Positions 18,414 through 27,532 of a stretch of DNA of 64,000 nt are shown piece after piece. The stretch's first letter is position 1. Each line of letters begins with the position of its first letter. Source of the DNA: Chryseobacterium sp. KLBC 52. GTDB lineage: Bacteria; Bacteroidota; Bacteroidia; Flavobacteriales; Weeksellaceae. The position numbers were made by a program, and so were the translations under genes. The notes below the pieces were generated by a model. The model did not search any database and was not told the DNA's origin. It worked only from the letters and a program-made list of their open reading frames with translations. Location of the stretch: positions 176,238 through 240,237 of the forward strand of contig NZ_QDFZ01000008.1 of NCBI RefSeq assembly GCF_003347605.1, written 5' to 3'.

Positions 18414-19289
18414 ATGCAAAAGAAAACCTATATAGGACAACCTGTGGTAACATTAAATAACGGAGTGGATATTCCGGCTTTAGGATTCGGAGTATGGCAG
18501 ATGGAAGATCTGAAAGAATGTGAAAATGCAGTCATCAAAGCTATTCAGACAGGATATAGAATGATCGATACGGCTGCTATTTATCAGAATGAAACTGCCG
18601 TAGGTGCAGCCGTGAAAAATAGTGGTGTAAACAGAGACGAACTGTTTATCACCTCCAAAGTATGGGTTCAGGATCATGGATACGAAAAGGCGAAAAGTGC
18701 TTTTCAGAGAACATTAGACCGATTACAGATGGATTATCTTGACATGTATCTTATCCACTGGCCATACGGAGATTTTCTGGGTACCTGGAAAGCTTTGGAA
18801 GAATTATATCACGGAGGAAAAATCAAAGCAATTGGAGTGTGCAATTTTACTGTAGAGAAACTTGAAGAATTAAAAGCAAGTTCAACTGTTTTACCGGTTA
18901 TCAATCAGATTGAGCTGCATCCTGTTTTCCAACAGAAAGAATTACAGGTGTATGACAGGGAAAATAATATTGTAACACAGCCATGGAGTCCGCTAGGAAA
19001 CGGTAATGCGAATCTTTTAAGCAATCCTGATCTGAAAGCCATTGCAGAAAAATATGGTAAAACCGTAGCTCAGGTAATCTTGAGATGGCATCTGCAGGAA
19101 GGATTTGTAGTGATTCCCAAATCTGTAACCCCTTCAAGAATTGAAGAAAACTTTAATGTATTTGATTTTGAGCTGACAGAAGATGAAATGAATGTTGTCC
19201 GTTCTTTAGATACAGGAAAAAGATTATTCTTTGATCCTAAAGATCCTGAATGGGAGCAAAAAATGCTAAATTCCGTAGCGGATATTTAA
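18414..19289 (+). CDS. Aldo/keto reductase (2,5-diketogluconate reductase-like)
   Basis: 291 residues. AKR5-like motifs: MIDTAAIYQNETAVG (catalytic D and Y), FITSKVWVQDHGYEKA (catalytic K), DMYLIHWPYGD and VVIPKSVTPSRIEENFNVFD (NADPH binding). Cytoplasmic NADPH-dependent carbonyl reductase; substrate unknown. Stands alone, with its promoter in the repeat-rich region upstream. Confidence 0.94.
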   Translation: MQKKTYIGQPVVTLNNGVDIPALGFGVWQMEDLKECENAVIKAIQTGYRMIDTAAIYQNETAVGAAVKNSGVNRDELFITSKVWVQDHGYEKAKSAFQRTLDRLQMDYLDMYLIHWPYGDFLGTWKALEELYHGGKIKAIGVCNFTVEKLEELKASSTVLPVINQIELHPVFQQKELQVYDRENNIVTQPWSPLGNGNANLLSNPDLKAIAEKYGKTVAQVILRWHLQEGFVVIPKSVTPSRIEENFNVFDFELTEDEMNVVRSLDTGKRLFFDPKDPEWEQKMLNSVADI

Positions 19290-19459
19290 TAAAAATAAAG
19301 AAAAAAAATCTTCCCACAGTTTTCAGTATTTCACAGGTTTCAATCTGTGTTTCTATGAGATCTGTGGGAATTGTATTTTTATTCAGGTGAGGAATATCAT
19401 ATCCCGTTGAAAATGAAGTATTCCTATTTTTTGTACCTTTTTAATTAAAATGATTTTTT

Positions 19460-20518
19460 ATGTTCTGGCCGGATACCATCAGTAAAAAACTAGGGATACG
19501 ATATCCCCTTATTCAGGCTCCGATGTTTGGAGTGAGCACCGTAGAGATGGCTGTTGCAGCTGCAAAAGCAGATTGTCTGGGATCGCTTGCACTGGCCGAT
19601 CTTTCTGCAGATCAGTCTGTGGAATTGATCAGAGAAATGAAGACGCTGACTGATAAACCCTTTGCTGCGAATATATTTGTTCATCACATTCCTGAAGTGA
19701 CTGATGCTTTAAAAGAAAAATATAGTAAAACCAAGCAGTTTATAGAACAGCTGGCAAAAGAAAATGGGATAGAAGTTTATCTTCCGGACCTTGAAACAAT
19801 CAATATAAATGGCTATCATGAACAAGTGGATGCGATTATTGAAGAAAACTGTAAAATTGTAAGCTTTACTTTCGGAAATCTTGATGATCAGAGTATCCGG
19901 AAATTAAAGGAAAAAGGTGTCACCCTTATCGGAACATGTACTTCTGTAAAGGAAGCTTTATTGCTTGAAAATTCCGGTATTGATATTATTTGTGTTCAGG
20001 GAATTGAAGCTGGAGGGCACAGGGGAAGTTTTGAGGCTGAACATATTCCTCAGATTGGAGGGTTGTCTTTGCTGTCACAGATCTATGATCAGGTAAATGT
20101 TCCTTTGATCTATGCAGGGGGAATTTATGAAGCAAGGACCTTAAAGGCTGTGAAAGATTTAGGCGCACAGGGATTTCAGGTGGGTAATCTTTTACTGGCA
20201 TCTCAGGAAAGTGCTCTTTTGCCTTTTGAAAAAGAACGATTGAAAAAAGTAACAGAAGATGAAATTGTTTTAACGAAGAGTTTCTCCGGAAGGTATGCCA
20301 GAGGAGTGAGAAACCAATTTATAGAAACAATAGAAAATTCAGAATATATTCTACCTTATCCTTATCAGAATAAGCTGACCAATGCTCTTCGTAAAGCAGC
20401 AAAATCTTTGCAAAATCCGGAATTTGTAGGAATCTGGGTAGGGCAGTCTATCCATCAGTACAGCGAACTTTCTACTGAAGACATTTTGAAAAAACTGATC
20501 GAAGCATGTGAAAGATAA
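19460..20518 (+). CDS. Nitronate monooxygenase-like FMN enzyme
   Basis: 352 residues, TIM-barrel FMN protein. PLIQAPMFGVSTVEMAVAAA at the N-terminus, CVQGIEAGGHRGSF (with the catalytic His of class I enzymes), then YAGGIYEARTLKAVKDLGAQ and QVGNLLLASQES. Catalyses oxidation of nitronates such as propionate-3-nitronate, and family members detoxify nitroalkanes. Monocistronic by spacing. Confidence 0.92.
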   Translation: MFWPDTISKKLGIRYPLIQAPMFGVSTVEMAVAAAKADCLGSLALADLSADQSVELIREMKTLTDKPFAANIFVHHIPEVTDALKEKYSKTKQFIEQLAKENGIEVYLPDLETININGYHEQVDAIIEENCKIVSFTFGNLDDQSIRKLKEKGVTLIGTCTSVKEALLLENSGIDIICVQGIEAGGHRGSFEAEHIPQIGGLSLLSQIYDQVNVPLIYAGGIYEARTLKAVKDLGAQGFQVGNLLLASQESALLPFEKERLKKVTEDEIVLTKSFSGRYARGVRNQFIETIENSEYILPYPYQNKLTNALRKAAKSLQNPEFVGIWVGQSIHQYSELSTEDILKKLIEACER

Positions 20519-20605
20519 AAACTGTATGTTTTAATTTGATGATAATTTTATATTTTCGTACATCAATATTCTTGACCTGACCAAAATATAAAACTAAAAC
20601 CATAA

Positions 20606-21220
20606 ATGAAATATTCAGAAGGAATTCAGAGATCGCTTCCATTCGGATATCTTTTTCTCGTTATCATGGGAATACTAAAAGAAAGTGTATTCTACTATCA
20701 GATCAATATCAATATTCTCAAGTATTCAACAATCATGGACATTCTGATAAGTCCGATTGCTACTTTAACAGCTCATCCCATTATATTGATTGCCCTGATT
20801 GGGGTTGTAGTATTTTCATTTGCTTTTCCCTCTTTTTTATCAAAACAAGCCAATAAAAATAAAAGTTGGGCATTACAAATGGCATCTCTCAAAGAACATG
20901 AAAACATGAGTAAGGAGGCTATAGAAAATCATTTTACCAATATGTTTGTGAGATTTCTGGCCATGATGTTACTGTCTTTCTTTGTAGGAATAGGATGGGG
21001 AGAAGGTCTCGGGCTTACGAGGAAGATCAAGGAGAATAAGCTTAAATATGACTATAAGTTAAACTATGGTGATGAAAGCTTTGACCAGGTACATCTCATA
21101 GGATCCAACAGTATGTATTATATTTATCTTGCCAAAGGAAATAAAACGATAAAAATAGCACCGATAGGTTCCATAAAAAGTATCGAACTGACGAATAACA
21201 AAAAATTGAGTGATAATTAG
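20606..21220 (+). CDS. Hypothetical membrane protein
   Basis: 204 residues; no family recognised. Three hydrophobic stretches can be seen (about 12-28, 48-78 and 108-128), then a basic linker (RKIKENKLKYDYK) and a soluble C-terminal beta-rich tail of about 60 residues (VHLIGSNSMYYIYLAKGN). The tail resembles small domains appended to channel-like proteins, but this is not a firm match. Confidence 0.75.
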   Translation: MKYSEGIQRSLPFGYLFLVIMGILKESVFYYQININILKYSTIMDILISPIATLTAHPIILIALIGVVVFSFAFPSFLSKQANKNKSWALQMASLKEHENMSKEAIENHFTNMFVRFLAMMLLSFFVGIGWGEGLGLTRKIKENKLKYDYKLNYGDESFDQVHLIGSNSMYYIYLAKGNKTIKIAPIGSIKSIELTNNKKLSDN

Positions 21221-21234
21221 AGCGTATTCATAAT

Positions 21235-21269
21235 AAAAAAGCTTCAGATTGAATTTCTGAAGCTTTTTA
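21235..21269. terminator. Bidirectional terminator
   Basis: AAAAAGCTTCAGA / TCTGAAGCTTTTT hairpin with A and T tracts on both sides, between convergent genes. Confidence 0.8.
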
Positions 21270-21270
21270 T

Positions 21271-22608
21271 TTATTTTGTTAAGTCTAAACCGCCAAAATT
21301 TCCGGAACTCATCATGAGATAAACGCCATCCGTTTTATCCAATGTATTCCAGTAGGCATGCAGATCTTCAGCATTGGTGAAAACCTTCAGCTTCTCATTC
21401 TTGAATTTTTCTTTAATAAACTCAGGAGATATGGGTTCCATTCTCTTGATCTTCAGAGCATCTTCAGAGTAGAAAACAATAGCTTCTTCCAGACCGTCCA
21501 TGGCGTGATCATATTGTTCAAGAAAAGCAGGGTTTAAGCTGGAATAGGTATGAAGTTCCAAAAATCCGTATTTCTTATCCTTTTTAAATTGCTCTGCGAA
21601 GGCTTTCACAGCTGCTTTCACCTTACTTGGTGCATGGGCAAAATCTTTGTAAAGCGTTCCTTTATCTTCTCTTTCTACTTTCTCAAGACGCTTGGATGCT
21701 CCTTTGAAGCTCATGATCGCCTCATAGAAATCTTCGTCCATAATGCCAAGCTGCTGGCAGATATGTCTTGCACCCTCAAGGTTCAACAGGTTGTGGGCTC
21801 CAAAAACAGAAAGAGGAACATCTCCCATTTCGGTTTTTAAATACACTTTACCGTTATTGATTTCGTATTCAGGAGTTTTGTAAGGGATCTTTCTGAAATA
21901 ATTCTCTGCATTTTCCACTACCTTCACCACTTCCGGATCTTCTTCATTATACACAAGAACTCCGCCTGCTGTAATGCTTGCTACAAACTTTCTGAACTGC
22001 TCGATATAATCATCAAATGTTTTGAATACATTGATATGATCCCACGCAATACCGCTCATTAAAGCGATATTAGGCTGATACAGTAAAAATTTCGACCGAA
22101 GATCAATAGGAGAAGAAAGATATTCGTCACCTTCCAACACCATGAAATCATTATCCTGAGTCAGTTTTACCATACAGTCGAAGCCTTCAAGCTGTGCACC
22201 TACCATAAAATCCACATCTTTCTGATGAAAATTCAGTACATGAAGAATCATTGAAGTAATGGTAGTTTTACCATGTGATCCTGCAATAACAACTCTGGTT
22301 TTATTTTTAGACTGTTCGTACAGGAATTCAGGATAAGAATATATTTTCAGGCCCAGTTCTTTTGCTCTTGCCAGCTCAGGATTATCCTGATGTGCATGCA
22401 TCCCAAGAATGACAGCATCAATATCCGGAGTGATCTTTTCCGGGAACCAGCCCATTTCATGAGGCAGAATTCCTTTCTTTTCCAACCGGGATTTTGAAGG
22501 CTCAAAAATAGCGTCATCAGAACCTGTCACCTGATATCCTTTGTCTTTTAATGCGATGGCGAGATTATGCATGGCGCTTCCGCCAATAGCAATGAAGTGG
22601 GTTTTCAA
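21271..22608 (-). CDS. mpl: UDP-N-acetylmuramate:tripeptide ligase (Mpl-like)
   Basis: 445 residues. Mur-ligase architecture: N-terminal UDP-binding (HFIAIGGSAMHNLAIALKDK), P-loop GSHGKTTITSM in the centre, and a C-terminal domain with YKDFAHAPSKVKAAVKAF (in Mpl the DxAHxPxK form replaces the MurC version). It reattaches recycled peptidoglycan tripeptide to UDP-MurNAc in the cytoplasm. MurC itself would lie in the division cluster, not here. Heads a minus-strand series with a lipoprotein, acyltransferase and Nudix gene upstream. Confidence 0.88.
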   Translation of the reverse strand: MKTHFIAIGGSAMHNLAIALKDKGYQVTGSDDAIFEPSKSRLEKKGILPHEMGWFPEKITPDIDAVILGMHAHQDNPELARAKELGLKIYSYPEFLYEQSKNKTRVVIAGSHGKTTITSMILHVLNFHQKDVDFMVGAQLEGFDCMVKLTQDNDFMVLEGDEYLSSPIDLRSKFLLYQPNIALMSGIAWDHINVFKTFDDYIEQFRKFVASITAGGVLVYNEEDPEVVKVVENAENYFRKIPYKTPEYEINNGKVYLKTEMGDVPLSVFGAHNLLNLEGARHICQQLGIMDEDFYEAIMSFKGASKRLEKVEREDKGTLYKDFAHAPSKVKAAVKAFAEQFKKDKKYGFLELHTYSSLNPAFLEQYDHAMDGLEEAIVFYSEDALKIKRMEPISPEFIKEKFKNEKLKVFTNAEDLHAYWNTLDKTDGVYLMMSSGNFGGLDLTK

Positions 22609-22614
22609 TTGTAT

Positions 22615-23052
22615 TTACTGTTTTTTAACATTAGTATTAATGATCTGCTGGAAAGCTTCAAGAATATTGTTCCAGTTGGTCTGATAGTTCGGAATAATCA
22701 TACTTGCATCAGTTTTACTGCCTTCATTAGGTCCTTTCTTAACGTTGATGGAAGTTGAAATATTATCGTACAGTTTTTTACGGTCTTCCTGTATTCTTCT
22801 GAAATTATTCTGAGAAAGAACCTGATCCAGTTTCTTTAAATCTTCATCAGAAATCTTAAAATCCTGTTTGTATTTCTTACCCTGTCCTTCAAAAGAATAG
22901 TGTACAATATTCCCTTTGATCAGGAGATTTTCATAAACAGGAGCATAGCCTCCGCTTTTCGAATAGCTGATATCAAAATCCGAATAAATCTTTTGGCTGT
23001 TGCATGAAACTAATACTATGATTGCGAATAAGATTCCAAGTATTTTGTTCAT
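22615..23052 (-). CDS. Hypothetical lipoprotein
   Basis: 145 residues with a lipoprotein signal MNKILGILFAIIVLVSC (lipobox LVSC). The mature part is mixed alpha/beta with a repeated lysine-rich pattern and no recognised domain. Six bases upstream of mpl, so probably co-transcribed. Function unknown. Confidence 0.8.
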   Translation of the reverse strand: MNKILGILFAIIVLVSCNSQKIYSDFDISYSKSGGYAPVYENLLIKGNIVHYSFEGQGKKYKQDFKISDEDLKKLDQVLSQNNFRRIQEDRKKLYDNISTSINVKKGPNEGSKTDASMIIPNYQTNWNNILEAFQQIINTNVKKQ

Positions 23053-23067
23053 AATTTTTAATTTACT

Positions 23068-23874
23068 TTAATTATTTGAGTCCTTTTGTTCTAATTTTTT
23101 AGCTTTAAGTTCTTCATCATAACTGTGTAATACATTGAAATCTTCTGTCTGCTCTATGGCAGTCATGATTTTCAATAAAATTTCCGGTGCTTTTTCATTA
23201 TCATAATCAATATCCAAAGGAGCTTTGAATTCCATCGTAGGCTTCACACCGGTTACCTTCACACGGAGTCCTTTTTTATCAAAAGCTCTTCTGAATCCGT
23301 TTATTTTGATTGGAATCACAATAGGACGCTGATTTTTCACCAGTTTGGCTGTTCCTCTTCGCCCCTGTGCAAAAGCCGATGTAGTTCCTTGAGGGAAAGT
23401 AGCTACCCAGCCATTGTCCAATGCTTTCATAATATTATCAACCTCGCTCATATCTACCATTCTGTTGACATTTTTTCCTTCAGCTCTCCAGGTTCTTTTT
23501 ACAGTTACAGCACCTGCAATTTTAAAAATTTTAGGAAGAATACCTTTGTTCATGGTTTCTTCAGCTGCTACATAATAAAAATCAATCTTTGGGTTCAGCA
23601 GATAGATCGGGTTTTTTATCGTATCTAAATATCCGTTGTTTACAGCACAGAAGGCATGGTACATTGCTGCCACATCCGCAAAATACGTCTGATGGTTGGA
23701 TACAAAAAGTACGTTAGAGTCCGGAAGATCCACAAGGTGCTCTGTACCGGTTATTTTTAACTTATTAAAGCCATTGAATCTTCTGTAAGAAACAATACCT
23801 AAAATAAAAATAATAAACCTTTTCAAAAAATAAGGAGTTCCGAATGCATCGGTGAAAATATTTTTCTTCGCCAT
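23068..23874 (-). CDS. 1-acyl-sn-glycerol-3-phosphate acyltransferase-like (PlsC family)
   Basis: 268 residues. N-terminal hydrophobic stretch (about 15-27), then the acyltransferase block SNHQTYFADVAAM and the second block FPQGTTSAFAQGRRG. The first motif is H-x5-D in place of the usual H-x4-D, and the EGTR motif reads QGTT; both are deviations. Makes or remodels phospholipids at the inner membrane if active. A minus-strand TAACTTTG box lies at 23904-23897. Confidence 0.85.
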   Translation of the reverse strand: MAKKNIFTDAFGTPYFLKRFIIFILGIVSYRRFNGFNKLKITGTEHLVDLPDSNVLFVSNHQTYFADVAAMYHAFCAVNNGYLDTIKNPIYLLNPKIDFYYVAAEETMNKGILPKIFKIAGAVTVKRTWRAEGKNVNRMVDMSEVDNIMKALDNGWVATFPQGTTSAFAQGRRGTAKLVKNQRPIVIPIKINGFRRAFDKKGLRVKVTGVKPTMEFKAPLDIDYDNEKAPEILLKIMTAIEQTEDFNVLHSYDEELKAKKLEQKDSNN

Positions 23875-23901
23875 CTCTCAATTAAACACGGTAGTGCAAA
23901 G

Positions 23902-24531
23902 TTACATTTTTTTCAGCAACTGACTGAATTCACTTAATATCATCGCTGTAGCTCCCCAGATGATGTATCCGTTGAAATTAATGACAGGAACATCATGTCC
24001 GCCCGCACTTGGCAGAGCCATAATTTCCGGGGTGTCCGACAGATTTAAAAAGGAGGTGATAGGAAACTCTATGGTTTCCACAGCTTCTGTCTGCTGAAGA
24101 ACAAAGGCCGGATTCTTTTTAGTATAAGAGATATAGGGGTATACATAAAAATTGCTTGGCGGAATATAAATAGGAGACATTTCTCTGATAATCCTTACAT
24201 AATGTTTATCGATTCCGATTTCTTCAGAGGTTTCCCGAACTGCAGTTTCAGCAAAATCCCTGTCCATTTCCTCACGCTTTCCTCCAGGCAGTGATATCTG
24301 CCCGCTGTGTCTGTCGTGCTCATTAATCGTTCTTTGAATCAATGGAAAATACCACTCGTTATCTTTCAGGTATAAAACAATATTGACAGCCGCAAATTTG
24401 GGATTCTTTGACAATACTTCATCATACGTAAAAACAGGGCGGTAGGGAGGTGAAAATACTCCATGTGCGTGTTCACCGGGAAGTTCTACGCTTTTTATTT
24501 TTCTCAATAAATCTTTTCCAAAATTTTCCAT
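23902..24531 (-). CDS. Nudix hydrolase, CoA pyrophosphatase-like
   Basis: 209 residues. The CoA-specific upstream signature is visible (FPLIQRTINEHDRHSGQISL), followed by the Nudix box GGKREEMDRDFAETAVRETSEE. These enzymes cleave CoA or acyl-CoA to 4'-phosphopantetheine and 3',5'-ADP. Located upstream of the acyltransferase gene, consistent with acyl-CoA housekeeping. A minus-strand TAAATTTG box (24543-24536) ends only 4 bases before the ATG, so the transcript may be nearly leaderless. Confidence 0.9.
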   Translation of the reverse strand: MENFGKDLLRKIKSVELPGEHAHGVFSPPYRPVFTYDEVLSKNPKFAAVNIVLYLKDNEWYFPLIQRTINEHDRHSGQISLPGGKREEMDRDFAETAVRETSEEIGIDKHYVRIIREMSPIYIPPSNFYVYPYISYTKKNPAFVLQQTEAVETIEFPITSFLNLSDTPEIMALPSAGGHDVPVINFNGYIIWGATAMILSEFSQLLKKM

Positions 24532-24636
24532 AGCTCAAATTTAGCAATATATCTTGAAGAAATAAATGCCTTAACATTAATTAACCTATGAAAATAGCAG
24601 GATTAAAAGCTCTCAACCCTTAATCTGACAGGGAGG

Positions 24637-25104
24637 TTATTGAACTAAAATAACAGGGATATGCTTTACCTGAAAATTAACAGAATTGGCAATGAAACAA
24701 AATTCATTGGCTTTATGATGGAGCTGTTCTGCTTTTTCTTTCATAGATTCTTCAGCGACAGTTACAGTAGGATGCAGAGTTACTTCTGTAAAATGTCCGC
24801 TTCCACTGGCTGTTTCTTCCATAATTCCTGTTGCTTCATCAGTATAGTCTGTAACAATAATGCCTGCTTCTGAACAGAAATGAAGATACCAAAGCATATG
24901 ACAGGAGGAAAGTGAAGATAAAAACATTTCTTCGGGATTATATTTTGCTTTATCACCGCGGAATGCAGGATCTGATGATCCTTCAATCACAACTTTATTT
25001 TCTGCAGAAATAGTATGACTTCTTTCATAATCTCTGTAACTGCTGGTTCCTGTTCCCTGGTTTCCTGTCCACTGAACGGTAATTTTGTAATGGTGATTTT
25101 TCAT
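24637..25104 (-). CDS. OsmC-family peroxide reductase-like protein
   Basis: 155 residues. OsmC features: KYNPEEMFLSSLSSCHMLWYLHFCSEAG with the reactive Cys in LSSCHM, and a second Cys in the C-terminal half (HHKANEFCFIANSV). Reduces organic hydroperoxides with thiols. The 5' leader holds a nine-copy heptamer repeat that starts 8 bases upstream of the ATG, so expression may vary with repeat number. Confidence 0.92.
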   Translation of the reverse strand: MKNHHYKITVQWTGNQGTGTSSYRDYERSHTISAENKVVIEGSSDPAFRGDKAKYNPEEMFLSSLSSCHMLWYLHFCSEAGIIVTDYTDEATGIMEETASGSGHFTEVTLHPTVTVAEESMKEKAEQLHHKANEFCFIANSVNFQVKHIPVILVQ

Positions 25105-25112
25105 ATTTTAAA

Positions 25113-25178
25113 GATAAAAGATAAAAGATAAAAGATAAAAGATAAAAGATAAAAGATAAAAGATAAAAGATAAAAGAT
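25113..25178. repeat. Heptamer tandem repeat (GATAAAA)x9 in osmC leader
   Basis: 66 bases made of 9 perfect GATAAAA units plus GAT. On the minus strand it reads (TTTTATC)n and ends 8 bases before the osmC-like start at 25104, inside the leader/promoter zone. The unit length of 7 is not a multiple of 3 or of the helical turn. Confidence 0.95.
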
Positions 25179-25277
25179 GTTGTCGTTAAAATTCAATAGG
25201 GGTGGGCTTTAGCCCAGCCTAAATAAACAAAAAACATCCATTGGCTTTAGCCGAAACTTATAGCAAGAAAGATAATA

Positions 25278-25308
25278 AAAAAACCTCCAGTACAACTGAA
25301 GGTTTTAA
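25278..25308 (-). terminator. Terminator after rng
   Basis: AAACCTCCAGT / ACTGAAGGTTT hairpin with one mismatch, followed on the minus strand by a T-run (read 25285 downward), 6 bases past the rng stop. Confidence 0.7.
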
Positions 25309-25313
25309 ATTTT

Positions 25314-26873
25314 TTAATTAGAGAATTCTATCAATTCTTCTTTTTTGGCATTGTAGATTTTGTATTCTAAATATTTAAAAGAATCTCTTGGAACAATGGT
25401 TACCCATTTTTTGTATTTGATAAACCATTTCATCTGGATACTTTTAATGCCTTTTGTAAGGTAGGCTTCCACAAATGGGTGTACATGCAGGTAGACTTTT
25501 CCTTTTTCTTTCTGCAGGATGTTTCTTAAAGTTTCACCCATTCTTTCCACGATAACAATAGGAGCTACAATTTCTCCGTCTTTGTTCGGGTTTTCTTCTT
25601 TGGTGTCGATCTGTTTTTCCGGACGGTTTCTCTGTCTGGTGATCTGGATCAGACCAAATTTACTTGGAGGAAGGATTTTGTGGCGAGCCTTGTCGCGCTT
25701 CATTTCCTCTTTCAGATGCTCGTAAAGATCTCTTCGGTGATCAGAATTCGGCATATCTATGAAATCGATAACGATGATACCTCCCATATCGCGGAGGCGA
25801 AGTTGTCTTGCGATTTCTGTAGCGGCCATTTTGTTCACTTTCAGTGCGTGCTCTTTGTTGACAGCAGTTCCGGTAGTAATATTGTTTCCGGAGTTGACAT
25901 CTACTACGTGAAGTGCTTCTGTGTGTTCAATAACAAGATAGGCTCCTTTGGAACTCGGAATGTTGACGTGTTTTCCGAAGCTCTGTTTAAGCTGTTTTTC
26001 AACATTGTAATATTCCAGAAGGGGAATATGAGAATCATAAAACTGGACAATGTTTTTCTTTTCAGGAGCAATTACTTCAATGTAATTTTTCATTTCGTTG
26101 ACCATTTGCTCGTCGTCGCAGATGATATTCACGAAGTCCTGATTAAAATTGTCTCTTAAAATAGCTGAAGCTTTGTCTTCTTCGCTTAAAACTTTGGACG
26201 GAACTTTATTTCTCTGGATGTTTTTGAAAGTGCTTTCCCACTTCTGAACCAGCTGATTCATGTCATTATGCAGGTCCGCTACTTTTTTTCCTTCTGCTAC
26301 CGTTCTGATAATCACTCCGAATCCTTCAGGCTTAATGCTGTCGATCAGAGTTCTCAGTCTTTCTTTTTCCTCAGAGCTTCTGATCTTTTTGGAAATAGAA
26401 ACTTTATTGTCAAAAGGAATTAAAACCAGGAAACGTCCTGTTAATGAAATCTGGGTAGAAATTCTAGGGCCTTTGGTAGAAATAGGTTCTTTCGTAATTT
26501 GTAAGAGAACTACATCGTCCTTGGCAATTACTTTGTCTACCGTTCCGTTTTTGTCTATTTCGGGTTGTATCTCGAAATTCTTTAAGCTCGAAGTGCTTTG
26601 TTTTTTAGAAATAGTATCTTTTAAAAACTTTCTGTATGTAAGATACTGCGGTCCCAGATCCTGGTAATGCAGAAATGCATCTTTGTCATATCCGATATTG
26701 ACGAATGCTGCATTCAGATTGGGTGCCAGTTTTTTTACTTTTCCTATAAACAGATCTCCAACTATAAAATCGCTTTTGTCTTCTTGCTCATGAAGTTCAC
26801 ATAGTCTTCCGTCTTCCAGCAGCGCAATCTTTGTAAGATCATCTTCATGCGAAACTATTAGTTCTTTCTTCAT
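25314..26873 (-). CDS. rng: Ribonuclease E/G family endoribonuclease
   Basis: 519 residues. N-terminal S1-like domain (FIGKVKKLAPNLNAAFVNIGY), then the catalytic core with VVDVNSGNNIT and IIVIDFIDM (metal-binding Asp residues), and a C-terminal PPSKFGLIQITRQR. Length matches RNase G/short RNase E of flavobacteria without the degradosome scaffold tail. Acts in rRNA processing and mRNA decay in the cytoplasm. The order rng - small basic protein - HU on the minus strand is a plausible ancestral block in this group. Confidence 0.93.
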   Translation of the reverse strand: MKKELIVSHEDDLTKIALLEDGRLCELHEQEDKSDFIVGDLFIGKVKKLAPNLNAAFVNIGYDKDAFLHYQDLGPQYLTYRKFLKDTISKKQSTSSLKNFEIQPEIDKNGTVDKVIAKDDVVLLQITKEPISTKGPRISTQISLTGRFLVLIPFDNKVSISKKIRSSEEKERLRTLIDSIKPEGFGVIIRTVAEGKKVADLHNDMNQLVQKWESTFKNIQRNKVPSKVLSEEDKASAILRDNFNQDFVNIICDDEQMVNEMKNYIEVIAPEKKNIVQFYDSHIPLLEYYNVEKQLKQSFGKHVNIPSSKGAYLVIEHTEALHVVDVNSGNNITTGTAVNKEHALKVNKMAATEIARQLRLRDMGGIIVIDFIDMPNSDHRRDLYEHLKEEMKRDKARHKILPPSKFGLIQITRQRNRPEKQIDTKEENPNKDGEIVAPIVIVERMGETLRNILQKEKGKVYLHVHPFVEAYLTKGIKSIQMKWFIKYKKWVTIVPRDSFKYLEYKIYNAKKEELIEFSN

Positions 26874-27108
26874 TTTTTAATAAGATAAAATTGTTAAGAT
26901 TATAGGAAGTGGATGTTTTTTATCGATTAATTCATCTATTAAATATAAGGATTTTGAATGAAAACCATTATATGTTTATTAAAATAATATTTGAAACCCT
27001 CCGTTTTCCGCGGAATCTTATAGTTGCAAACAAAAATATAGTTAGTGAACTTTAAAAATTTAAATCCACCAACTATATTATTATATTGTAAATCTCGAGA
27101 AAAAGAGA

Positions 27109-27198
27109 TTATTTTTTCTTATGTCTGTTTGCTCTTCTTCTTTTCTTTCTTTTGTGAGTAGCAACCTTGTGTCTTTTTCTTTTCTTTCCGCTTGGCAT
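27109..27198 (-). CDS. 29-residue highly basic protein (candidate ribosome-associated)
   Basis: Minus-strand frame from ATG at 27198 to TAA at 27109: 29 residues, about 17 of them Lys or Arg (MPSGKKRKRHKV at the start, KKRRRANRHKKK at the end). The composition and size resemble AURKAIP1/COX24-like bS22 or bTHX small ribosomal proteins, and similar short KR-rich proteins are recalled from other Bacteroidota; both are inference. It lies between rng and HU, 43 bases downstream of the HU stop. Confidence 0.75.
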   Translation of the reverse strand: MPSGKKRKRHKVATHKRKKRRRANRHKKK

Positions 27199-27241
27199 AA
27201 TTTTAATTTTTTAGTAACTAGTTAATATTCAGTTAATGTTC

Positions 27242-27532
27242 TTATTTTACTGCAACTTTAGTTTTTACTTTCTCAACAAAAGATTTTGAAGGTTTGAAAG
27301 CAGGAATGTTATGAGCAGGAATCTCAATTGCAGTGTTTTTAGAAATATTTCTTCCTGTTTTAGCAGCTCTTGTTTTAATGATAAAAGATCCAAAACCTCT
27401 TAGATAAACGTTATCCCCATTATACATAGAAGTTCTGATCTCCTGCATAAAAGCTTCTACAACTTTCTGTGTTTCATTCTTTTCTGTTCCCAACTTATTT
27501 GAGATGGTGTTTACCAATTCTGCCTTTGTCAT
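27242..27532 (-). CDS. hup: HU-family nucleoid protein
   Basis: 96 residues: MTKAELVNTISNKLG dimerisation helices, then the DNA-binding arm GFGSFIIKTRAAKTGRNISK and TAIEIPAHNIPAFKPSKSF. Bends DNA and shapes the nucleoid; also a typical first gene of this conserved block. Confidence 0.95.
   Translation of the reverse strand: MTKAELVNTISNKLGTEKNETQKVVEAFMQEIRTSMYNGDNVYLRGFGSFIIKTRAAKTGRNISKNTAIEIPAHNIPAFKPSKSFVEKVKTKVAVK

Noticed and set aside
25113..25178. Heptamer repeat as CRISPR or coding repeat
   Set aside because: Unit is 7 bases with no spacers and no long frame through it.
25680..26159. 159-codon frame antisense to rng
   Set aside because: Shadow of a conserved enzyme gene.
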